Assembly (NCBI RefSeq): GCF_021462265.1 | Contig: NZ_JAJONF010000023.1 | Span: forward strand, 62,001 to 126,000 | Length of the DNA stretch: 64,000 nt | Origin: Streptomyces shenzhenensis | GTDB lineage: Bacteria; Actinomycetota; Actinomycetes; Streptomycetales; Streptomycetaceae | Direction: 5' to 3' | In this document: positions 58,408 through 64,000 of the stretch, in pieces | Numbering within the stretch: position 1 is the first letter of the stretch | How the letters are laid out: each line of letters begins with the position of its first letter | Position numbers and translations under genes: made by a program | The notes under the pieces: generated by a model | What the model saw: the letters and a program-made list of their open reading frames with translations, nothing else | Database searches by the model: none | What the model was told of the DNA's origin: nothing

Positions 58408-59607
58408 CTAAGTGAAGGCAGGTGCAACAGCGGGCAACGACCCATCCAAAAGGGTCGAATCGCCCATCTCGCTGAGGGCGAGAGCGAGCGCGCCGAGGAC
58501 CTCCGCACGGCCGCCCAGCGCCCCTGGAAGCACCGAGAGCTGGCGGGCCGCGCTGGGGATCGCATAGCGGCTCACGGACTCCCTGATGGGCCCCAGGACC
58601 AGCTCTCCGGCCTCGGCGAGATCACCGCCGAGGACCACCCGGCTCGGGTTGAGCAGGTTGCAGAGATTGGCCACACCGCTGCCGATGTGACGGCCGACGT
58701 CAGCGATCACCCGGCGGCAGCCCGGGTCGCCCTCCCGGGCCAGCCGTACGACGCCCTCCATGGTCAGCTCGGTGCCGTGGCTGGGCTGGAGCAGCGGCAG
58801 CACATAGCGGGCGGACGCGAAGGTCTCCAGGCAGCCGCGGTTGCCGCAGCGGCAGACCGGGCCGGACTCGTCGAGTGTGATGTGCCCGATCTCCCCGGCC
58901 GTGCCGCCGGGACCGCGGTAGATCTTCCCGTTGATCACCAGCCCGGCGCCGACACCGCTGGCGACCTTGATGTAAGCAAGATCACGCACCCCCTTGCCGC
59001 TGCCCCAGACCAGCTCGCCGAGGGCGCCGAGGTTGGCGTCGTTGTCCACGTGCACGGGGACGCCGAGGCGCAGCCGGAGCTCCTCCGCGGGTCTCGCGCC
59101 GATCCAGCCGGGCAGGATGGCGCTGGAGCCGAGGGTGCCGGACTCCACGTCGATCGGGCCCGGGACGCCGACGCCCACGCCGGCGATCTTCGTGCGGTCC
59201 ACGCCCGTCGCCGCGATCAGGCGGTTGACCAGTTCTTCCGCCCTGTCGAAGCCCTGGCTGGCCGAGGCGTCCACGTCGAGGGGCTCGGACTCCTCGGCCA
59301 GCACCTGGTGGGCGAGGTTCCCGATCGCGACGCGCAGGTGGGTATGGCCGAAATCGACCCCGATGACGATGCCGGCGTCCCCGCTCAGACTCACGCTGCG
59401 GGCCCGGCGGCCGCCCGCCGACGTGGGCGTGACCTCGACGGTTCCGCCGTCCTTGAGTTCGCGCACGATGTTGGAGACCGTCGCGGCCGACAGGCCGGTC
59501 GTGCGCGCGATCTCCGCCTGCGTGAGCGATCCGGCCAGTCGTACGGCCCGTACGACACGTTCCAGGTTGGCTCGGTGCAGCGACGACTGCGACCCCGGAG
59601 TCTCCAT
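58408..59607 (-). CDS. rok7B7: ROK-family regulator Rok7B7
   Basis: 399 residues. N-terminal winged helix (LTQAEIARTTGLSAATVSNIVREL, about 28-52), then a ROK sugar-kinase-like fold: GVDFGHTHLRVAIGN (ATP-type loop), VPVHVDNDANLGALGE, GEIGHITLDESGP and the zinc motif CRCGNRGCLE. It is a DNA-binding regulator rather than a kinase. In S. coelicolor Rok7B7 affects xylose transport, carbon catabolite control and antibiotic production. It lies upstream of xylFGH and downstream of ngcEFG, all on one strand. The ATG at 59607 fits the conserved METPGSQ start; an in-frame ATG seven codons upstream exists. Confidence 0.94.
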   Translation of the reverse strand: METPGSQSSLHRANLERVVRAVRLAGSLTQAEIARTTGLSAATVSNIVRELKDGGTVEVTPTSAGGRRARSVSLSGDAGIVIGVDFGHTHLRVAIGNLAHQVLAEESEPLDVDASASQGFDRAEELVNRLIAATGVDRTKIAGVGVGVPGPIDVESGTLGSSAILPGWIGARPAEELRLRLGVPVHVDNDANLGALGELVWGSGKGVRDLAYIKVASGVGAGLVINGKIYRGPGGTAGEIGHITLDESGPVCRCGNRGCLETFASARYVLPLLQPSHGTELTMEGVVRLAREGDPGCRRVIADVGRHIGSGVANLCNLLNPSRVVLGGDLAEAGELVLGPIRESVSRYAIPSAARQLSVLPGALGGRAEVLGALALALSEMGDSTLLDGSLPAVAPAFT

Positions 59608-59938
59608 CGACCCATCCACTCCTGCCATCGGAGGCGGCCACGGCGCCGCCCGCGTGACCCAGATCACCTCACTGAGACCGGGCCACTTACAAGTTATGAA
59701 CTCCAAGCTCTGCTGAAGGGGTTACCGCCGTCAAGTCCTTGACAGAAATCGTTCGCGGTTCGGAGGTTGCCTGAGGGACATGCGGCGGACATGTCCAGGC
59801 CATTGGTCAGAGGTCGCAGAGGGGGTGGCGGGGACCGGCCGAGCGGGCCCCCGCGGTGCGTCGTGGCTGGTCACGCCCACGCGGCGAAGCCGCGTGGTGA
59901 ACAGGGCCCCGCACCCCTTTGGGTTCGCAAACGCTTCG
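59608..59938 (-). promoter_or_regulatory. Intergenic region ngcG-rok7B7 with palindrome
   Basis: 331 bases upstream of rok7B7. It holds the perfect palindrome GTCAAG-TC-CTTGAC at 59730-59743, about 123 bases before the start, and repeat copy J nearer ngcG. The palindrome is a candidate operator, perhaps for autoregulation. No reliable -35/-10 pair was assigned and no gene is seen. Confidence 0.45.
59850..59922 (-). repeat. Dispersed intergenic repeat, copy J
   Basis: Minus strand: AAAGGGGTGCGGGGCCCTGT, then a perfect CACGCGGCTTCGCCGCGTG stem and GGCGTGACCAGCCACGACG. It starts 16 bases after the ngcG stop and probably terminates the ngcEFG transcript. Confidence 0.72.
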
Positions 59939-60838
59939 TTACTTCAAAGCGCCCGCCGTCAGCCCCGCCACCACCTGGCGCTGGAAGACGATGTACGCCG
60001 CGAGGACCGGGAGCATCGCCATCACCAGGCCGGCGAAGAGGCCGGACCAGTCGCCCTTGTAGCCCTGGCTCACCGCGAGCTGGACCAGGCCCTGGGTGAG
60101 GACGTGTTTGTCGGGGTCCGTGTTGAGGACCGTCGGGAGCATGTACTGGTTCCACTGGCCGAGGAAGTTGAAGATCCCCACGCTGATCAGGCCGGGCTTC
60201 GCCATCGGCAGCATGATCTGGAAGAACGTGCGGGTGTGCGAGGCGCCGTCGACGAAGGCCGCCTCGGCCACGGAGGTGGGCAGCGTGCGGAAGAACGCCG
60301 TGAGGAAGAACACCGTGAACGGCAGCGAGTAGGCGATGTAGACGAGGATGAGGCCGTGGAGCGTGTTCAGCAGGCCCATGTTGTTCACGACGTAGAACAG
60401 CGGGACCAGCGCGAGCATGATCGGGAAGCTCATGCCGCCGATGAACAGGTAGTAGATGAAGCGGTTGCCCGGGAAGTCGAAGCGGGCCAGGACGTAGGCC
60501 GCCATCGAGCCGAGGACCAGGGTGCCGATGAGCGAGCCGCCGACCACCAGGATCGTGTTCAGGAAGTAATCGCTCATGTTGGCGTCGGTCCAGGCCCGCG
60601 CCCAGTTCTCGAAGTGGAGCTTGTCCGGGAGCGCCCAGGGCGAGGTGAAGATGGACCGGTCGTCCTTGAAGGACGTCATCACCGCCCACAGCAGCGGCGT
60701 GACCACCATGAACGCCCAGATGATCAGGATGCCGTGGGAGAAGACGTTGAGGACCCCGCCCTCGCGCCTTCGCCGGGGCGGCTCCGGTGCGGGGACGGCG
60801 GTCTCGGTGGCGGTGGTACCGGTCTCGGTCGTCGTCAT
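59939..60838 (-). CDS. ngcG: Carbohydrate ABC permease NgcG
   Basis: 299 residues with six membrane helices and the MalG-type EAA loop (LPTSVAEAAFVDGASHTRTFFQIMLP). It ends AAYIVFQRQVVAGLTAGALK, the classical C-terminus of sugar permeases. With NgcF and NgcE it forms an importer for N-acetylglucosamine or chitobiose-type sugars. Like other Streptomyces sugar importers it has no ATPase gene of its own, so a shared MsiK-like ATPase encoded elsewhere is expected. The start lies 4 bases after the ngcF stop. Confidence 0.92.
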   Translation of the reverse strand: MTTTETGTTATETAVPAPEPPRRRREGGVLNVFSHGILIIWAFMVVTPLLWAVMTSFKDDRSIFTSPWALPDKLHFENWARAWTDANMSDYFLNTILVVGGSLIGTLVLGSMAAYVLARFDFPGNRFIYYLFIGGMSFPIMLALVPLFYVVNNMGLLNTLHGLILVYIAYSLPFTVFFLTAFFRTLPTSVAEAAFVDGASHTRTFFQIMLPMAKPGLISVGIFNFLGQWNQYMLPTVLNTDPDKHVLTQGLVQLAVSQGYKGDWSGLFAGLVMAMLPVLAAYIVFQRQVVAGLTAGALK

Positions 60839-60842
60839 GGCT

Positions 60843-61769
60843 TCAGAACTCCAGCCGCTCGCGACGGCCCAGCCGCATCACTACCGCCGCGAAGGCGAGC
60901 GTGACGGCCAGCAGGGCGACGCCGATGGTGGTGGCGTAGGCGGCCTGACCGTCCCGGAACGCCTTCTGGTACACGTACAGGACCATCACGGTCGTCGAGT
61001 AGTCGGGACCGCCCGGCCCGGTCGTCATGATCTGTACGACCGCGAACGACTCGGCGCCGAGCGCGAGGATGCCCATGTAGACCCAGCCGGACTGCACGGT
61101 GTCCCACAGCAGCGGCAGGGTGAGGCGGAAGAAGGTGGTGGCGCGGCCGGCGCCGTCGAGCAGCGCGGCCTCGTAGAGGTCCGTCGGGATGGAGGCCATG
61201 CCCGCCGAGAAGAGGACCACGAAGAAGCCGACCGTGGACCAGACCAGGACGGCCATCACGCACCACAGGGCGAGGCTCGGGTCACCCAGCCAGAGCGGCT
61301 GGACGCTGTCCAGGCCGATGCCGCGGAGCAGTGAGTTGATCGCGCCGCTGTCGGGGTTGTAGGCGAAGGCGAACAGCAGCGAGACGATCGCGATCGACAG
61401 CACCTGCGGGAAGAAATAGACGATCTTGTAGAAGGACGAGCCCCGGACCCCGGAGATGACCGGGCCGCCTTTCCTCCTCCGGCCCCCGACATTGATCATG
61501 AATGCGAAGAACAGCGCCAGGCTGATCGTCACCAGCGGCAGCACGACCGCGAACATCAAGCTGTGCTGCAAGGACTTCCAGAAGACGTCGTCGTGCAGCA
61601 TCCTCCGGTAGTTGTCCAGGCCGACCATCTTGAATTCGGGGCTCAGGCCGGTCCAGTCCGTGAACGAGTAGTAGATGGACTGGATGAACGGCCACACCAC
61701 GAAGAGCGCGTACAGTCCGAGGGGCAATGCCAGAAACCCCACAATGAACCGGTACTTGCCGTGCTGCAT
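60843..61769 (-). CDS. ngcF: Carbohydrate ABC permease NgcF
   Basis: 308 residues with six membrane helices; the MalF-type EAA loop is SIPTDLYEAALLDGAGRATTFFRLTLP. The N-terminal helix (FIVGFLALPLGLYALFVVWPF) and the short loop after it are standard. The ATG at 61769 is preferred to a GTG two codons upstream, which overlaps the ribosome site GGAG. It lies 28 bases after ngcE and 4 bases before ngcG. Confidence 0.92.
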   Translation of the reverse strand: MQHGKYRFIVGFLALPLGLYALFVVWPFIQSIYYSFTDWTGLSPEFKMVGLDNYRRMLHDDVFWKSLQHSLMFAVVLPLVTISLALFFAFMINVGGRRRKGGPVISGVRGSSFYKIVYFFPQVLSIAIVSLLFAFAYNPDSGAINSLLRGIGLDSVQPLWLGDPSLALWCVMAVLVWSTVGFFVVLFSAGMASIPTDLYEAALLDGAGRATTFFRLTLPLLWDTVQSGWVYMGILALGAESFAVVQIMTTGPGGPDYSTTVMVLYVYQKAFRDGQAAYATTIGVALLAVTLAFAAVVMRLGRRERLEF

Positions 61770-61797
61770 CGCCACTCCGGTGCCGTGAGGGTGAGTG

Positions 61798-63273
61798 TTA
61801 CTGGTGCTTGTAGTGCTTGATCGAGGTGTCCTTGGCGGCCTCGTCGGCGAAGCCCTGGATCTTCTTGATCGCCTCCGCCGGGGTGAGCCGGCCGGCCATC
61901 ATCTCGCCGAGGCCGGCGACTCCGATCTTCTCCTTCTGGAGCTGCACGTACCAGTCCTGGAGCCGCGGGTTGACCACGTTCGACCCGGCCAGCTTCAGCG
62001 CGGCCACCCCGGAGGTGAGGCCCGGGGTGAGGGTGATGCCGTCGGTGCCGCCGTTGTACGCGGTCAGCGACTTCACCTTGGTCGTGAAGTTCTTCGAGGA
62101 GGCCTCGCTGAGCATGATGCGCAGCTGCTCCATGCCGCCCGGGGCGTTCGCCGCCTTGGCCGGGACGATGAACGGCTCGCCGCCGGAGGCCCAGATGGTG
62201 CCGAACGGCATCTTGTCGTTCTTGTCGATGCCGGTGGGCGCGGAGACGGCGAGGTCGAAGTCGGAGGGGATGACGTTCGCCGACTCGTTCTCCACCCAGG
62301 AACCGTTCGGGATGAACAGCGCCTTGCCCTGCGCCCAGGCGGTCTGCGACTGGATGTGGTCGAGGCCGGGGGTGCCCTTGAGGATGTAGCCCTTCTTGTA
62401 GAGCTCGTAGTACGCCTCGAAACACGCCTTGACGGCCGGGTGTTTCCAGGCGTTCGGCTCCAGGTTGTCGATCGCGTTCAGGACCTCGACACCGCCGACC
62501 TTGCCGATCATCGGGTAGAGCGAGAAGGGGATGTAGTACGGGTACTTGCCCGCGTACGTCCAGCCGGCCATGCCCTTCTTCTTGGCCTTCTCGCAGACGG
62601 CGATCATCTGGTCCCAGGTCTGCGGGTACTCCGCGTCGAGCGAGTCCAGGGCCTTCTGCGAGTACCAGACGCCGTAGACCGTGTAGGCGTAGTACATGAT
62701 CCAGACCGGGTCGCCGTCGAACTGGCCCATCTCGACGATGCCGGGGCGCAGCGTGTCGCGGACCTTCTTGTTCGGATCGTCGTACGACGGGGCGTCGAGG
62801 AGCGGGGTGAGGTCGGCCAGCTGCTTCTTGCCGACGAGCACGCCCATGTCCATCTGCTCGGCGCCCGAGTTGTCGATGAGGTCCGGCGGGGTGCCCTGGT
62901 TGAAGCGCGGCTGGAGGGTGGACTGGATCTTCTGGGTGGCGGAGAACTTGACCGTGGCCTTCGGGAAGTCCTTCTCGTAGATCTTCACCGCGTCCTCGGC
63001 GTACTCCTTGCCGAAACCGCCGTCGAAGAGGACGAATTCCATCTTCGCGCTCTCGTTGACGCCCAGCGGGTTCTTGGCCGTCTTCTTGCCGGCCTTGTCC
63101 TTGGACTGACCGCCGCCGCCACTGCTGGCGCAGGCGGAGAGGAATCCGGCGGTGGGGACCGACATCAGGCCGAGTGCGGCCGAACGCCTGATCAGGTCGC
63201 GGCGGCCGACGCTTTCGGAACGGCGGCCGGGTGCGGAATCGGAACCGTGGTGGGCAGCGGAGGTGGATCCCAT
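61798..63273 (-). CDS. ngcE: N-acetylglucosamine/chitobiose-type sugar-binding lipoprotein NgcE
   Basis: 491 residues. The N-terminus has a twin-arginine-like signal (RRDLIRRSAALGLMSVPTAG) ending in the lipobox LSAC, so it is probably Tat-exported and lipid-anchored. The mature part is an extracellular sugar-binding fold: FDGGFGKEYAEDAVKIYEKDFP, PDLIDNSGAEQMDMG, and PFGTIWASGGEPFIVPAKA. NgcE of other streptomycetes binds GlcNAc or chitobiose and helps trigger chitinase genes. The ATG at 63273 follows GGCGAGGA. A DasR-like site overlaps the likely promoter. Confidence 0.93.
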   Translation of the reverse strand: MGSTSAAHHGSDSAPGRRSESVGRRDLIRRSAALGLMSVPTAGFLSACASSGGGGQSKDKAGKKTAKNPLGVNESAKMEFVLFDGGFGKEYAEDAVKIYEKDFPKATVKFSATQKIQSTLQPRFNQGTPPDLIDNSGAEQMDMGVLVGKKQLADLTPLLDAPSYDDPNKKVRDTLRPGIVEMGQFDGDPVWIMYYAYTVYGVWYSQKALDSLDAEYPQTWDQMIAVCEKAKKKGMAGWTYAGKYPYYIPFSLYPMIGKVGGVEVLNAIDNLEPNAWKHPAVKACFEAYYELYKKGYILKGTPGLDHIQSQTAWAQGKALFIPNGSWVENESANVIPSDFDLAVSAPTGIDKNDKMPFGTIWASGGEPFIVPAKAANAPGGMEQLRIMLSEASSKNFTTKVKSLTAYNGGTDGITLTPGLTSGVAALKLAGSNVVNPRLQDWYVQLQKEKIGVAGLGEMMAGRLTPAEAIKKIQGFADEAAKDTSIKHYKHQ

Positions 63274-63621
63274 GCTCAAGTCCTCGCCTTCTCCAGGACT
63301 CAGGCGGTGAACCGGATCCTCCCCGGCACCGCGGTCGGGTAGTGCTGGGTCGTGCAGGAAGTCATGCGGGAAACGCCGACAGGTATAGTCCACTTCCGGT
63401 CGGCGGGGCAAGATCGAATGCAAGGTTGGCCATGGGTCTTTTCCTAGTTGAGACCTGTCGGAAATATGAGCGATCTCGGTACGTCTTGCCGGAAAAAGAG
63501 CCGACATAGCCCCCTGAATGCCACACCCAACACCCTTGACATCACGGGCCACTTGACCACCTACTGGTTCCTGCGCCAGCAGCTGACAACGTTGTCTCAT
63601 GTGGCAGGGAGGGTACCCGTT
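63274..63621. other. Divergent intergenic region ngcE / glycosidase gene
   Basis: 348 bases. The ngcE half contains the promoter and DasR-like site described separately. The other half has TTGACA at 63536-63541, a possible -35 for the rightward gene, without a clear -10, and the ribosome site GGGAGGG at 63607-63613. No gene is seen. Confidence 0.45.
63379..63411 (-). promoter_or_regulatory. ngcE promoter with overlapping DasR-like (dre) site
   Basis: Minus strand: TTGCCC (63411-63406), 18 bases, TATACC (63387-63382). The 16-bp sequence at 63379-63394 (plus strand ACAGGTATAGTCCACT) matches the dre consensus for the GntR regulator DasR in 13 of 16 positions and covers the -10. It is 106 bases upstream of the ngcE start. 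DasR represses chitin and GlcNAc genes until amino-sugar phosphates accumulate. Confidence 0.55.
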
Positions 63622-64000
63622 GTGATGCAGCGGAGAACGCAGCGAAGAACAGGACACGGATCTGGTACGGCGGCCGTCATCGCGGCCGCCGTAGTCATGA
63701 CCCTGGGCTCCCAGGGAGCCGCGGTGGCTCTGCCGGCCAAGGCCCCGGCCGCCGCGACGCAGTTCGCATCCTCGTTCGAGTCTGGCGATCCGTCACCGGA
63801 CTGGACCGACACCGTCGACACCGACCCGGACGGCGCCCCGCGCGCCTCGGGCGTGGACGGCGGCTACAGCACCGGCATCCCCGGCAATGTCACCGACCAT
63901 GTGACCGACGTGCGGGCGAGCGGCGAGAACACCGGCGCCGGCGAGGTCAAGGAGAACCTCGTCGACGGGGAGCCCGGCACCAAGTGGCTCACCTTCGAGC
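63622..64000 (+). CDS. Secreted glycosidase-like protein, N-terminus (probable GH92-type alpha-mannosidase; runs off the window)
   Basis: 126 codons are visible and open to the edge. A basic start and hydrophobic segment (GTAAVIAAAVVMTLGSQGAAVA) make a signal peptide cleaved near ALPAKA. The mature start TQFASSFESGDPSPDW, then GGYSTGIPGNVTDHVTDVRA and ENLVDGEPGTKWLTFE, marks the beginning of an F5/8-type C (discoidin) sugar-binding domain. In my memory this leader belongs to large Streptomyces GH92 mannosidases. The GTG at 63622, 8 bases after GGGAGGG, is favoured over the ATG at 63625. Confidence 0.7.
   Translation, partial: MMQRRTQRRTGHGSGTAAVIAAAVVMTLGSQGAAVALPAKAPAAATQFASSFESGDPSPDWTDTVDTDPDGAPRASGVDGGYSTGIPGNVTDHVTDVRASGENTGAGEVKENLVDGEPGTKWLTFE

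Noticed and set aside
1..64000. tRNA, rRNA, CRISPR arrays, integrases or complete insertion sequences
   Set aside because: None was recognised by reading both strands: no CCA-ending cloverleaf, no regularly spaced direct repeats and no transposase motif.

Overview
This is a contiguous piece of Streptomyces chromosome. The evidence is very high GC content, strong third-position GC bias, GTG/TTG starts, many genes with a -10 hexamer 6-7 bases before the start codon (leaderless transcripts), and several genus-specific genes: the sporulation regulator whiI, a conservon (cvnABCD), the ROK regulator rok7B7 beside xylFGH, and ngcEFG. From memory, the order of the recognisable genes follows the core region of S. 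coelicolor that carries whiI, hemE, dxs and rok7B7. Most of the window is therefore conserved core, with a few accessory or decayed patches.

Layout. 0-3.6 kb: the start of a P-type cation ATPase with its ArsR regulator, a TerB-like protein, an odd aromatic amino acid lyase-like protein and an osmoprotectant-binding lipoprotein. 3.9-8.0 kb: a four-gene conservon on the opposite strand. 8.1-10.5 kb: two permeases and the ATPase of a quaternary-amine importer, which the conservon separates from the binding protein. 10.7-17.4 kb: apbE, a 5'-damaged lysR, msrB-murC, a small conserved protein, a RibD-C reductase and zapE. 17.5-24.4 kb: carbonic anhydrase with a SulP anion transporter, an SPFH protein, a lipoprotein deacetylase, a two-gene ABC exporter-like pair and a type-2 peptidyl-tRNA hydrolase.

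24.5-28.7 kb: a compact codirectional group made of a DUF692 (MNIO-type) enzyme between two paralogous DUF4142-like exported proteins, followed by a TIGR04222-type membrane protein. This is the best candidate here for an uncharacterised system. 28.8-38.7 kb: a secreted serine hydrolase, heme genes hemQ-hemG and hemE, a DUF4349 lipoprotein, a CoA-disulfide-reductase-like flavoprotein, a rhomboid protease and a DUF3000 protein. 38.8-41.1 kb: whiI behind a sigma-WhiG-like promoter, then RNase D. 41.1-44.2 kb: an accessory island with a gamma-butyrolactone-receptor-like TetR, an ATP-grasp-like protein lacking key residues, a cut-off gene start and a truncated sugar ABC permease.

44.3-54.4 kb: fadAB for fatty-acid beta-oxidation, a beta-propeller-like protein, a NYN-domain protein, a GT39-like membrane protein, an amino-acid permease and dxs. 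54.7-64 kb: carbohydrate uptake and control, with xylFGH, rok7B7 and ngcEFG (GlcNAc/chitobiose-type importer, with a DasR-like site on its putative promoter), and the start of a secreted glycosidase. A dispersed hairpin-bearing intergenic repeat occurs at least nine times, usually at gene ends. No tRNA, rRNA, CRISPR array, integrase or intact insertion sequence was seen.
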